From the NCBI RefSeq assembly GCF_947331465.1, contig NZ_CAMZOK010000002.1, positions 1 through 64,000 of the forward strand: DNA of 64,000 nucleotides, given 5' to 3'. Below the pieces are notes generated by a model. That model saw only the letters and a list, made by a program, of their open reading frames with translations. It made no database searches and had not been told where the DNA came from. This document shows, one piece after another, positions 1-8,175 of the stretch; position 1 is the first letter of the stretch, and each line of letters starts with the position of its first letter. This DNA is from Shimia sp. Alg240-R146. GTDB lineage: Bacteria; Pseudomonadota; Alphaproteobacteria; Rhodobacterales; Rhodobacteraceae. The position numbers and the translations under genes were made by a program.

Positions 1-40
1 TGCATCTTAAGGTGTGGGAGAGTAGGTCATCGCCAGACCT
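1..40 (+). rRNA. rrf: 5S rRNA, 3' end only
   Basis: The first 40 bases match the conserved 3' part of a bacterial 5S rRNA, including the run GTGGGAGAGTAGGTCATCGC and an ending in CCAGACCT. The rest of the gene lies left of the window. A tRNA-fMet follows about 90 bases downstream, the normal end of rrn operons in Rhodobacteraceae, and this supports the call. Confidence 0.85.
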
Positions 41-127
41 AGTAAACGACCTCGTAAACGTATCTCTCAACGATGTTGTTTGCCTCTATCACAGATGATG
101 GAGTTTGCGGTCAGTATGATCGCGTGT

Positions 128-204
<77 letters not shown>

Positions 205-219
205 TTACTGTCGAACAAC

Positions 220-249
220 AAGCCGCCTCCGGGTGGCTTTGTTTGTTTT
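220..249 (+). terminator. rho-independent terminator of the rrn/tRNA-fMet operon
   Basis: Stem AAGCCGCC (220-227) pairs with GGTGGCTT (232-239), with one G-U pair and a 4-base loop, and is followed by a T-rich tract to 249. It lies 15 bases after the tRNA CCA. A similar hairpin sits at the same place in the third recombinase scar (about 59910-59930). Confidence 0.75.
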
Positions 250-526
250 GGGACACCCCCAGGCTCAGCAATCCTGCCAGTTCTCCAACCAATTCAATGT
301 CCAAAGCACCAGCATCGTTGGGCATAAGGCGAATGCTCTCGAGCAAAGAGCGGATGATCGTCGTGGCCTCTGCCTTGGTGGCTGGATCGTTCAGCGCTGA
401 CTTGAGATTTGCGACCTTATCTCGATAAACATCGGACAGGTTAGGATGTAGCATGACGGGCGCAGAAGGCTCCGCATTGGCGAGGTCGGCTTCTAGTTCA
501 TGTTTGCGGGACTCCAGCGTGTCCAT

Positions 527-744
527 CTTCTACATCGTGGATCGCCTAAAATATGTTGCTGATGAGCTGGCCATCGCGTTTCGGCGACGCAAAAGTCGAC
601 AAGATTTCAAGGCGTCAGGATGACAAAACGGTATTGCGGGTTCCCGCAAGTTCCCTGCGGGTATCGCAGCTCCCAAATTGACCTGCACAGTTTATGACCA
701 CCAGGGAATAGCGCTTTGGTCACAGTAATTTAAGACGAGATATC
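527..744. promoter_or_regulatory. leader region of the dgoA operon
   Basis: This 218-base stretch without a gene separates the recombinase scar from dgoA. It holds the palindrome at 634-649, annotated separately, followed by the related pattern CCCTGCGGG at 653-661. I could not assign convincing -35 and -10 boxes. Confidence 0.5.
634..649. promoter_or_regulatory. palindromic operator, site 1 (dgoA operon)
   Basis: TTGCGGGTTCCCGCAA has 7-base arms around a TT spacer. Its 14-base core TGCGGGTTCCCGCA recurs exactly at 4413-4426 and 6235-6248, each time in the upstream region of a transcription unit of the same sugar-acid module. It lies about 95 bases upstream of the dgoA start. The likely binder is the LuxR-type response regulator encoded in this operon (3662-4393), but that is inference. 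Confidence 0.65.
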
Positions 745-1353
745 ATGATACGGAATGTCATCGCAATCCTAAGAGGGGTGAAGCCGGATGAAGTCGAGGC
801 GATCGGCGAGGTCATTTTGGCTGAAGGTATCTCGATACTTGAGGTTCCGTTGAATTCGCCTGATCCGTTGCTGTCTGTCTCGAAGCTCGCAGCTGCCTTT
901 GGCGCTGACGCGAAAATCGGGGCGGGAACTGTGTTGACGCGCGATGATGTTACGGCAGTAGCGGATGCGGGTGGTAAAATAATCGTGTCGCCGGATTGTA
1001 ATCCTGACGTGATTGAAGCGACGAAAAGCAACAGCATGGAATCTTATCCGGGCGTTGCGACGCCATCCGAATGTTTTACCGCACTGCGTCATGGCGCAGA
1101 CGGCCTTAAACTTTTTCCGTCCTCTCTGTTGGGTGTTGATGGGTTTAAAGCGGTTTCGGCGGTCTTGCCGTCGGGCACGGATTGTTATGCGGTCGGCGGG
1201 GTAAATGCTGAAAACTTTGCCGATTGGCTTGGCGCTGGAGTAGCCGGTTTTGGGATCGGAACGGCGATCTACAAAGCCGGAGACAGCGCCGAAAGTGTGA
1301 GAGCAAAGGCGCGCACCATTGTGCAAGCCTTTGATAGGGCTATGGAAATATGA
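745..1353 (+). CDS. dgoA: 2-dehydro-3-deoxy-6-phosphogalactonate aldolase
   Basis: A class I aldolase of the KDPG/KDPGal family, 202 residues, the usual length. It splits 2-keto-3-deoxy-6-phosphogalactonate (or -gluconate) into pyruvate and glyceraldehyde-3-phosphate in the cytoplasm. Family features in order are ILRG near the start, LEVPLNSP with Glu33, GAGTVL (59-64), the SPDCNPDVI strand, PGVATPSE (102-109), and the Schiff-base lysine K122 in LKLFPS. The C-terminal AVGGVN phosphate-binding loop is present. The kinase that would make its substrate follows 43 bases downstream, so DgoA is a better call than Eda. The gene opens an operon with dgoK and a two-component pair. Confidence 0.88.
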   Translation: MIRNVIAILRGVKPDEVEAIGEVILAEGISILEVPLNSPDPLLSVSKLAAAFGADAKIGAGTVLTRDDVTAVADAGGKIIVSPDCNPDVIEATKSNSMESYPGVATPSECFTALRHGADGLKLFPSSLLGVDGFKAVSAVLPSGTDCYAVGGVNAENFADWLGAGVAGFGIGTAIYKAGDSAESVRAKARTIVQAFDRAMEI

Positions 1354-1396
1354 GAGCGCGGCCTCGGTACTAGCTTAGTCATACGCAGGAGTAAAA

Positions 1397-2311
1397 ATGG
1401 AAATTCAATGGGTGGCCCTTGATTGGGGAACGACTAATCTTAGCGCTTATGCAGTTGGCGCGGACGGCATGATTGTGGATCAAGTTCATAACGACATGGG
1501 CATGTCTCAGCTGACTTCCAATGAATTCGAGTCGACCTTGGTGGACGTGATCGGTCACTGGCTTCATGCGGATCGGGTAGCGCCGGTATTGGCCTGCGGC
1601 ATGGTCGGCGCACATGAGGGCTGGCGTGACGCGGGATATTCCGACGCGCCGTGTTTGCCGGTTGATCGAAATACAACCGTTTGTGTTCCAACAAGTGATC
1701 CGCGTTTGTCTGTCCGCATCGTTCCGGGGGTCTGTCAGCGTCAACCTGAGGATGTGATGCGAGGCGAGGAAACGCAGATTGCTGGATATCTTGCCAAAAA
1801 CCCGAATTTCGATGGCGTCTTTTGTTTGCCGGGAACCCATTCAAAATGGGCGCGGGTTGCGAATGGGGAAATTCGCAATTTCACGACATTCATGACCGGT
1901 GAATTGTTTAGCTTGCTGACAAAACATTCGGTTTTGCGCCTTAGCACGGCAAGTTCCGGGTGGGACGATGATGCGTTTCTTGCGGGGATCAAAGCGGCAA
2001 TGTCAAACCCTGACAGGTTGACGGCCCAACTATTCACCTCCCGTCCAAGAACGCTGCTGAACGGCACACCGAATGAGGTGCTTAAGGCGCATCTTTCGGG
2101 GCTTTTGATTGGCACTGAAATTGCTGCGCTGCGTGAAATGTGGCGCGCAGACGATGTCGTCATCATCGGAGATCAAGAAAACGCGCGGCTATATAAGACT
2201 GCTCTAGGCGCATTCGATATCAGGTCGACGGTTTATAATGGTGCTCAGGCCATTATTGACGGCTTGCGCCCATTGGCCAAAAATTTTGTGCAAGAGCCGG
2301 AACCCGTTTAA
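1397..2311 (+). CDS. dgoK: 2-dehydro-3-deoxygalactonokinase
   Basis: A kinase of the DgoK family, 304 residues, phosphorylating 2-keto-3-deoxygalactonate with ATP ahead of the DgoA aldolase. The N-terminal phosphate-binding motif DWGTTNLSAY (9-18) and the central LPGTHSKWARV motif are typical. The ribosome binding site CAGGAG lies 7 bases before the ATG. It sits between dgoA (43-base gap) and a histidine kinase (33-base gap), all on one strand. No galactonate dehydratase (DgoD) or galactose dehydrogenase is found nearby, so the upstream steps must be encoded elsewhere or the true substrate differs. Confidence 0.88.
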   Translation: MEIQWVALDWGTTNLSAYAVGADGMIVDQVHNDMGMSQLTSNEFESTLVDVIGHWLHADRVAPVLACGMVGAHEGWRDAGYSDAPCLPVDRNTTVCVPTSDPRLSVRIVPGVCQRQPEDVMRGEETQIAGYLAKNPNFDGVFCLPGTHSKWARVANGEIRNFTTFMTGELFSLLTKHSVLRLSTASSGWDDDAFLAGIKAAMSNPDRLTAQLFTSRPRTLLNGTPNEVLKAHLSGLLIGTEIAALREMWRADDVVIIGDQENARLYKTALGAFDIRSTVYNGAQAIIDGLRPLAKNFVQEPEPV

Positions 2312-2344
2312 GGCCCAGGTCCGGCAGGAAAGTAAGAGGTTACG

Positions 2345-3640
2345 TTGATAAAAAAGTCGGAGTGTGATCAACTGAATACGTCTGGCGAGGGGGGGCACGC
2401 TCATATGCCAAATGCGGCGGAAGCTTTGGATTGCTACCTTTCGATTGCACAGGCGATTGCCGGCCCAACAGATTACGAACTGGTACTTGAGAATTTTGCA
2501 AATCGCCTGCGTGCGTTGATTGCACACGACCACCTCGACATCGTGCTTTTGCATCCGAAGGGGACCCAGATCTGTTACGAAGCCCGCATGCACACGTCGT
2601 GGAGCCATACACAAAAACTCGCAACACCGACTGAAGAAAGTCCGATCCGTGATGTGTTACGCGGCGATGTGGCGCATATTCTCACCGACGATGCATGGAC
2701 GGATCCGGTTTTTCATTTCGAAGGTTCAGATAGCAAACCGATCTTTGAAGCCGACCTGAGAAGTCGCATCGTTGTGCCATTGCGTGTGCAAGGCGAATTG
2801 ATAGGCTCGCTTGCGATTTCGAGCCACAAAAAGAACTTTTATAGTGAAGACCTAATAGTGCTCGCGCAGGGGGCTGCAGATCTCGTGGCCGCCTATCTGT
2901 TTGCATTGGAGCGCGGCAAGGAGGCGAAAGATTCTGCAGTTGCAGAACTTGAGGCGACAGGGCGCGAGCGCACATTGCGTATCGGCGCATTACGGCTGAC
3001 CGAGGGTATGGAGCGCGAACGTCAGCGGCTGGGAATGGACCTTCACGACCAGACACTGGCCGATCTCTCCCGCATACGTCGTCGTATGTCGCGGGTTGAG
3101 GGGGGGCCGAAAGCCGCTATGGACGAAATCGCGGCTATTCTGAATGAATTGGACCACTGTCTGGACGAGGTCCGCGGTATCGTAGAGGATATGAAGCCCG
3201 GTGTGCTGCAACTTTTCGGGTTTTCCGAGGCCGTAGAAGCGCATTTGCAGCGATGCCTCAAGAACATGAAGCGTCGGATCGAGATGCATGTTGAAGATAC
3301 CTCCAATGGTAAGATGGACGACTTAGAAGACACTGTGCGCACTGCTGTTTACCGTATTGTCCAAGAGGCAGTTAACAATGCGCTGAAGCACGGAGAGTGC
3401 AGCCGGATTGACGTGCGGATTGCGCAATCAAACTCTAATTTGACAGTGACGATTGACGACAATGGTACGGGTATTCAGGACACTGATTTGCAGTCAAGAA
3501 GCGGCATAAGCAACATCAAGACCCGAACGGATCTCATTTCTGCTCAGGTGTTTTTCGAACGTTTGGATGGCGCTGCTGGAACACGCGTTATGATTGTGGT
3601 CCCGATGGATACAGAAAATGTCGAATGTGACTTTGCGTAA
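2345..3640 (+). CDS. GAF-domain sensor histidine kinase, NarL/DegS type
   Basis: A cytoplasmic sensor kinase of about 431 residues. There is no signal peptide or membrane segment, so it should sense an internal cue. A GAF-like domain covers about residues 45-185, followed by a HisKA_3 dimerisation helix with the phospho-acceptor His234 in MDLHDQTLADLSRIRR. The HATPase domain has EAVNNALKHGE (341-351) and DDNGTGI (371-377). A TTG start with AGAGG upstream is given here. An in-frame ATG at 2405 preceded by GAGGGGGG is an equally plausible start. The next gene, 21 bases downstream, is its likely response regulator. Co-transcription with dgoA and dgoK suggests control of sugar-acid use. Confidence 0.85.
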   Translation: MIKKSECDQLNTSGEGGHAHMPNAAEALDCYLSIAQAIAGPTDYELVLENFANRLRALIAHDHLDIVLLHPKGTQICYEARMHTSWSHTQKLATPTEESPIRDVLRGDVAHILTDDAWTDPVFHFEGSDSKPIFEADLRSRIVVPLRVQGELIGSLAISSHKKNFYSEDLIVLAQGAADLVAAYLFALERGKEAKDSAVAELEATGRERTLRIGALRLTEGMERERQRLGMDLHDQTLADLSRIRRRMSRVEGGPKAAMDEIAAILNELDHCLDEVRGIVEDMKPGVLQLFGFSEAVEAHLQRCLKNMKRRIEMHVEDTSNGKMDDLEDTVRTAVYRIVQEAVNNALKHGECSRIDVRIAQSNSNLTVTIDDNGTGIQDTDLQSRSGISNIKTRTDLISAQVFFERLDGAAGTRVMIVVPMDTENVECDFA

Positions 3641-3661
3641 CCTTTTGAAGCGAGAAACTGC

Positions 3662-4393
3662 ATGCGACTATTGATTGCCGAAGACGACAAACTGCATCGT
3701 AGCTTTCTTGAGCGTTTGGTGCGACACACCTTCGATGGTTTAGAAGAATTGACGCTGACAAGCGACGGCGCTGGTGCCATCGAGGCATTCAGGTCTGGAA
3801 AATACGATTGCGTTCTTTTGGACCTGCAGATGCCCAAAATAACCGGTGTCGATGTTGCAAAAACCATCTGGGCCAAAGCACCCACAACCAAAATTCTGTT
3901 TTGGTCCAATTACACGGAAGAAGCTTATGTTCGCGGCATCACAAAGATTGTGCCAGACGCGGCGGTTTACGGCTATATTCTCAAATCGGCGCCTGACGAG
4001 CAGCTGAAACTCGCGCTTCAAGGCGTCTTTGTGGCTGAGCAATGCGTTATTGACCGAGAGGTGCGCGGCGTACAGCGAAGAGCAGATAACCGTTTATCGG
4101 GGTTGAGCGAACTGGAATTCGAAGCACTTGCGGACCTTTGTTTGGGCCTAACAGACAAAGCGATGGCAGCCCGGAGGAATGTGTCCTTACGCAGCGCACA
4201 GAGCAGATTGCAAAGCCTTTACCAGAAGCTCGGACTGGATAAGGACGACATTCCATCGGGCGAATGGGGCGCGAGTTTCAATTCGCGCACGCGGGCAATT
4301 TCTCTGGCGTTGACCCAGGGTATTTTGAATGCGGATGCGTTGCGCCGCGAAGAGGAAAAACTTCAAGCGTGGATGTCACGATCCTCGGCCTAA
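3662..4393 (+). CDS. response regulator with LuxR-type DNA-binding domain
   Basis: A 243-residue regulator. The N-terminal receiver has the acidic pocket AEDD (6-9), phospho-acceptor D54 in LLDLQMP, and the conserved Lys in the ILKSAP stretch. The C-terminal helix-turn-helix starts around LSELEFEAL and continues through KAMAARRNVSLRSAQSRLQ. It is longer than a standard NarL protein because of an insertion after the recognition helix region (DKDDIPSGEWGASFNSRTR). It is the last gene of the dgoA-dgoK-kinase-regulator operon and the likely partner of the preceding kinase. It is a candidate binder of the TGCGGGTTCCCGCA palindromes. Confidence 0.85.
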   Translation: MRLLIAEDDKLHRSFLERLVRHTFDGLEELTLTSDGAGAIEAFRSGKYDCVLLDLQMPKITGVDVAKTIWAKAPTTKILFWSNYTEEAYVRGITKIVPDAAVYGYILKSAPDEQLKLALQGVFVAEQCVIDREVRGVQRRADNRLSGLSELEFEALADLCLGLTDKAMAARRNVSLRSAQSRLQSLYQKLGLDKDDIPSGEWGASFNSRTRAISLALTQGILNADALRREEEKLQAWMSRSSA

Positions 4394-4412
4394 TTCACGC
4401 GCTCTGATGATC

Positions 4413-4426
4413 TGCGGGTTCCCGCA
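4413..4426. promoter_or_regulatory. palindromic operator, site 2 (tautomerase-lactonase operon)
   Basis: An exact TGCGGGTTCCCGCA, identical to the cores of sites 1 and 3, in the 145-base gap after the response regulator and 112 bases before the tautomerase start. Confidence 0.65.
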
Positions 4427-4538
4427 TATATGATGCGCGACCTGACGCATACGAGGGGCGGCATCTCTTCTAATCATCTTTCCAGATAACTGGCTGTTTT
4501 GGATTTGAACCGAAACTGGAAAGAATGGGAGAGGCGAG

Positions 4539-4748
4539 ATGCCGTTTGTGAATATTCGCATCGTGAAACAAGTTATAGAAAAGGATCCCGAGGGCATTAA
4601 GGCCAAGGTGCAGGCCGATGTCACGGCTTCGTTGGCAGAAGCCGCCGGAATTCCGGCCGAGAATGTTTGGGTTACCTTTGATGAAATCGATGAAACCGAT
4701 TGGTTCTCTGGTGGCGTTCGAGTCAAAGAGCTGAGGGCGAAATCATGA
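4539..4748 (+). CDS. tautomerase of the 4-oxalocrotonate tautomerase family
   Basis: A 69-residue protein of the 4-OT superfamily. The sequence begins Met-Pro, so removal of Met would expose the catalytic N-terminal proline. The pattern PFVNIRIV followed by a long helix and the VWVTFDEID strand fits the beta-alpha-beta fold. Such enzymes interconvert enol and keto acids or act on related small substrates. The gene overlaps the lactonase by ATGA, so the two are translationally coupled and may work on consecutive intermediates. The natural substrate cannot be read from the sequence. Confidence 0.75.
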   Translation: MPFVNIRIVKQVIEKDPEGIKAKVQADVTASLAEAAGIPAENVWVTFDEIDETDWFSGGVRVKELRAKS

Positions 4749-5635
4749 CCGTTGAAGTTCGTGCCGATGGTATGAATGACATTGTCGATGCCAACGCGAC
4801 CCTTGAAAAAGTAGCGGGCGGTTTCCTGTTCACTGAAGGTCCGATTTGGCATCCGGTGGAAAAACACCTGACCTTTTCCGACATCCCGGGCAACGAATTG
4901 TTTCGACTGGGCCCAGACGGCAAAGTTGTGTCTTTTCGCAAGCCAAGCAATATGGGCAATGGCAATACATATGATGCGCAGGGGCGTATGTTGACCTGTC
5001 AGCACGCGAGCAGTTCAGTCACACGGACCGAGGCGGACGGATCGATCACGGAGCTGGCCACACACTTTGACGGCAAAGAGCTGAACAGCCCGAATGATGT
5101 TGTGGTACGCAACGACGGGCTGATCTATTTCACCGACCCGACATATGGTCGACTGGACTATTTTGGCGTCGAGCGTGAACTTGAAATGGGTGCTCAGGGG
5201 GTCTATTGCGTGACGCCCGATGGCAAGACCATCACCCGTCTTGCCGATGATTTTGCACAGCCAAACGGCCTGTGTTTCTCGCTCGATCACAGCACGCTTT
5301 ATGTGAACGACACTGAGCATAAGCACATCCGGAAATTCGATATTGCCGAAGATGGATCTGCAACGGGTGGCGAAGTTTGGGTCGAGGTTACTGTGGGCGA
5401 AGGCGAAGGCCATCCCGACGGTATGAAGGTCGACAGCAAAGGCAATGTCTATTGCACGGGGCCCGGAGGGATTCATGTTATCACGCGGGCCGGTGAAACT
5501 TTGGGGGTGATCCGAACCGCAGAATTTACCGCCAACTTTGCATGGGGCGGCGTTGATTTGACTGATCTTTACGTGACCTCATCCACATCGCTGTACCGGA
5601 TTAACGTCAAAACACCAGGCCTCCCGCTGTTTTGA
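4745..5635 (+). CDS. SMP-30/gluconolactonase-family lactonase
   Basis: A six-bladed propeller lactonase of about 296 residues that opens sugar lactones to aldonic acids using a divalent metal. Recognisable features are FTEGPIWHP with the metal-binding Glu, the NSPNDVVV motif, and HPDGMKVDSKGNVY near the end. The start ATG at 4745 overlaps the tautomerase stop (ATGA). An in-frame ATG at 4700 is inside the tautomerase and lacks support. No signal peptide is visible, so it is cytoplasmic. Together with dgoK and dgoA it suggests that an aldonolactone is taken up or formed, hydrolysed, dehydrated by an enzyme not seen here, then phosphorylated and cleaved. Confidence 0.85.
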   Translation: MTVEVRADGMNDIVDANATLEKVAGGFLFTEGPIWHPVEKHLTFSDIPGNELFRLGPDGKVVSFRKPSNMGNGNTYDAQGRMLTCQHASSSVTRTEADGSITELATHFDGKELNSPNDVVVRNDGLIYFTDPTYGRLDYFGVERELEMGAQGVYCVTPDGKTITRLADDFAQPNGLCFSLDHSTLYVNDTEHKHIRKFDIAEDGSATGGEVWVEVTVGEGEGHPDGMKVDSKGNVYCTGPGGIHVITRAGETLGVIRTAEFTANFAWGGVDLTDLYVTSSTSLYRINVKTPGLPLF

Positions 5636-5639
5636 CGTC

Positions 5640-5672
5640 TTCTGGCCGAAGGCTTGATTTCTTCGGCCAGAA
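5640..5672 (+). terminator. strong hairpin after the lactonase gene
   Basis: TTCTGGCCGAAG (5640-5651) and CTTCGGCCAGAA (5661-5672) form a perfect 12-base stem with a 9-base loop, starting 5 bases after the lactonase stop. There is no T-tract, so it may stabilise the 3' end or act as a partial terminator before the OsmC gene. Confidence 0.55.
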
Positions 5673-5720
5673 CGATCCGGATCTCGCAACAACGAAGTTG
5701 TTTCACTACAGGAGAATACA

Positions 5721-6176
5721 ATGGCACATGTGATGCCCGACCTATTTAAGATTGATGTTTCCGGTCATGCGGTTACGCATGCGCGCACTGAAATGGTTGC
5801 GCGCGGCAAGGTGGTCACAACAGACGAACCACTAGAGCGTGGCGGAACTGATCTGTTTGCAACGCCGCTCGAAACGATGCTATCCGCCTTGCTTGGCTGT
5901 ACAAATGTCATCGCTAATTATGTCGCGGGTCTTCTCAAGATGGACGTGCGAAGCATGGAGTTTGATGTTTGTGGCCACTTTGACACCCGTGGGGTATTCG
6001 GTAAGGCAGAAATTGGCACGCCGTTTCCGGTGATTGAACTTAAGGTTGTTTTGGACACCGACGCAGATGACGTGCAGATCGCAAAGCTGGCGGATGTCGT
6101 TGGCGAGAAGTGCCCAGTGTCGGTTTTGCTGCGCAGAGCAGGCTGCGAAATTCAGGAAAGCTGGGTGCGAAAGTGA
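5721..6176 (+). CDS. OsmC-family protein
   Basis: A 151-residue OsmC/Ohr-like protein. The family core is visible: TPLETMLSALLGCTNVIANYVA carries the first conserved cysteine and GEKCPVSVLLRRAG the second. In characterised members these two cysteines reduce organic hydroperoxides. The OsmC branch is broad and some members have other or unknown roles. A clear ribosome site (CAGGAG) precedes the ATG. It stands alone between the lactonase hairpin and the TRAP operon, and its link to sugar-acid metabolism is unclear. Confidence 0.8.
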   Translation: MAHVMPDLFKIDVSGHAVTHARTEMVARGKVVTTDEPLERGGTDLFATPLETMLSALLGCTNVIANYVAGLLKMDVRSMEFDVCGHFDTRGVFGKAEIGTPFPVIELKVVLDTDADDVQIAKLADVVGEKCPVSVLLRRAGCEIQESWVRK

Positions 6177-6234
6177 CGGATGGCCAGCGTCACTAATCGG
6201 CTACGCGGATGTGCCCGTTCTCGGTGCGGGTTCC

Positions 6235-6248
6235 CGCAAAGTCATGGC
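6235..6248. promoter_or_regulatory. palindromic operator, site 3 (TRAP operon)
   Basis: The third exact TGCGGGTTCCCGCA, in the 241-base gap between the OsmC gene and dctP, about 170 bases before the dctP start. It ties the transporter to the dgo and lactonase operons. Confidence 0.65.
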
Positions 6249-6417
6249 GCGATCCCCCGTGCGGCCTCATTCAAAACAGCGTTAAACAGAGATTAAGCGA
6301 CGAAGCCAATCAGGCAGTTTCGGCAGTTAGGAAAATGTCGAAATGAAATTTGATCGCTGCTAAGGGAAACCGCTATGCGTTTGCAGCGGCGGTGAAGCAA
6401 AAGGGAGAGGAAAAAAC

Positions 6418-7431
6418 ATGAGTTTAGTTAAGACGATATGTGCGAGCGCGTTGGTTGCAGCATCACTGACACTGCCCACGCAGTCCGCAGCACAGGAAAT
6501 CGACCTAAAGTACCATGCATTTACGGGCAAAGGGCCATCAAATCTGGCGACCCGTTGGTTCATGGACGAAGTGGAAAAACGCTCTGAAGGTAAGGTGGAC
6601 TTTACCCGAATTTATGGCGGCACACTCGGCAAGCTTTCCGGTCAGCCAGAAAACATCAAAGTGGGCGCATTTGACTTGGGAGACTTCTCGCCTGTTTATA
6701 ACCCTGGCCTTTTTCCGCTGGCCAATGTGACGTCGCTTCCGTTCATGACGGATAACCCATTGGCGCACGTGCAAGCTGCACATGAGCTGTTCCAGACACC
6801 GGCTGTTGAAGCCGAGTTCACTGCGATGAACCAAAAGTACCTGTATCCAGGCCAGTGGGGCTCCATCCAGATGTTGTCGCATGACCCGATCCGCTCGATC
6901 GATGACCTGAAGTCTGCTAAAGTTCGCGCACATGGCGGCGCAGCTGAAATCCTGAAGGAACTCGGCGTTCAAGTTTATGGTATTCCATGGGGTGAGCTGC
7001 CAGCAGCCGCTGAACGTAAAGTTGTGACCGCTGCAATTATTGGCGCGCCAGCAGATGCTTTCGCCTTTGGGTTTGGTGAGATCTTCAGCTACTGGGATGA
7101 TGTAGACTGGTTCTACTTCCCGCTGCCGGTCTCGATTAACTTGGACACGTGGAACGCGCTTCCAGACGATGTGAAGGCTGTAATCAACGAAGTTCGCGAC
7201 GAAACCGTCGAGAAGGCGCGTACACTTTTGGAAGAAGCAGAAGTTGAAGCTGATGCCGCTCTCCACGAGCAGACCGAAGTTGTAAAACTCGACGCCGCCG
7301 AATGGCAGAAGATGATGGATGTGCGCAATGGCGCATGGCAGAATTGGGTGGATGCACGCGAAGCAGATGGTCTTCCAGGTCAAGCCGTTCTCGACGACTT
7401 CCTGAAGCTTCTCGAGAAGCACGGCGGCTAA
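6418..7431 (+). CDS. dctP: TRAP transporter solute-binding protein, DctP family
   Basis: A 337-residue periplasmic binding protein with an N-terminal signal peptide cleaved after about residue 26 (LPTQSAAQ). The DctP fold is recognisable from KVDFTRIYGGTLG, the FDLGDFSPVYNPGLFPLANV stretch, KVRAHGGA, and the C-terminal helix rich in Glu and Ala. It would capture an organic or sugar acid and deliver it to DctQM. The ribosome site GGGAGAGG lies 7 bases before the ATG. A strong hairpin separates it from dctQ, fitting higher expression of the binding protein. The neighbouring dgo and lactonase genes suggest a sugar acid or lactone as ligand. Confidence 0.88.
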   Translation: MSLVKTICASALVAASLTLPTQSAAQEIDLKYHAFTGKGPSNLATRWFMDEVEKRSEGKVDFTRIYGGTLGKLSGQPENIKVGAFDLGDFSPVYNPGLFPLANVTSLPFMTDNPLAHVQAAHELFQTPAVEAEFTAMNQKYLYPGQWGSIQMLSHDPIRSIDDLKSAKVRAHGGAAEILKELGVQVYGIPWGELPAAAERKVVTAAIIGAPADAFAFGFGEIFSYWDDVDWFYFPLPVSINLDTWNALPDDVKAVINEVRDETVEKARTLLEEAEVEADAALHEQTEVVKLDAAEWQKMMDVRNGAWQNWVDAREADGLPGQAVLDDFLKLLEKHGG

Positions 7432-7467
7432 TAATTCATCTGCAGGACGACATAAGTCTGATCACAA

Positions 7468-7509
7468 ATGCGCCGCCCGATCCAACCCAATAGGTTGCGG
7501 GCGGCGCAT
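7468..7509 (+). terminator. intercistronic hairpin between dctP and dctQ
   Basis: ATGCGCCGCCCG (7468-7479) pairs perfectly with CGGGCGGCGCAT (7498-7509). The loop can add an inner AACC/GGTT stem. No T-run follows. The position after the binding-protein gene suits an attenuator or mRNA-stabilising element. Confidence 0.65.
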
Positions 7510-7611
7510 CATTACCGAAGCACTCAAAAAGTGTTGATGCCGCGAGCTTTATGTAGGGTGCAAGACGCGCTGAATATACGAAGTTTAGCGGTTTGAGGGA
7601 GGGATGCCTTG

Positions 7612-8175
7612 ATGGCTATTTTTACACGCCGGCTCATAGGGGTACAAGAAAAGTTAGAGGAATTCGCCTGCTATGCTTCGGCTATGGCTGTCGCAATTAT
7701 GATGCTCCTAACCGTGGCTGAAGTCGGAGCGCGGGCGCTTTTTACCAAAAGTATGCCAGGCGCTTACGAATACGTCAGCCTGATGTTTGTCTACCTGATC
7801 TACTTGGGACTGGGGTATTCACAGAGACGCGACGCGCATATTACGGTGGGCATTCTATATGATTACCTGCCGCGCGGTGGCAGAAAGATCATTCAAGGTG
7901 TTTACCTCTTGGTTGCCTTTGTCTTCTTTGCAGTGCTGACCTGGACCACCGGTGTGTCAGCTTGGACCAACTTTGTCATGGGCGACACGGTACTTGGTAT
8001 TATTGAGGTCAAAACATGGTGGGCACGGGCGGGGATTCCAGTTGGGCTTGCCCTGTTCTCACTGAGATTCCTGATCCAATTTGGCCGCCTGATCACAGAT
8101 GATGTGTTGCCTGAAGAGGGCGCAATCAGAGAATTCCCGCCTCAAGACACCGATGAAGAAGAGATAAAACAATGA
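7612..8175 (+). CDS. dctQ: TRAP transporter small permease, DctQ family
   Basis: A 187-residue inner-membrane protein with four predicted membrane segments: the ones around MAVAIMMLLTVAEVGARALF, YVSLMFVYLIYLGLGYS, IIQGVYLLVAFVFFAVL and WARAGIPVGLALFSL. These match the DctQ subunit that joins the large permease of a TRAP transporter. The ATG at 7612 is preceded by GGGAGGG. A TTG directly before it is in frame but unlikely as a start. The stop overlaps the dctM start by ATGA. The C-terminal tail is acidic and cytoplasmic. Confidence 0.85.
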   Translation: MAIFTRRLIGVQEKLEEFACYASAMAVAIMMLLTVAEVGARALFTKSMPGAYEYVSLMFVYLIYLGLGYSQRRDAHITVGILYDYLPRGGRKIIQGVYLLVAFVFFAVLTWTTGVSAWTNFVMGDTVLGIIEVKTWWARAGIPVGLALFSLRFLIQFGRLITDDVLPEEGAIREFPPQDTDEEEIKQ

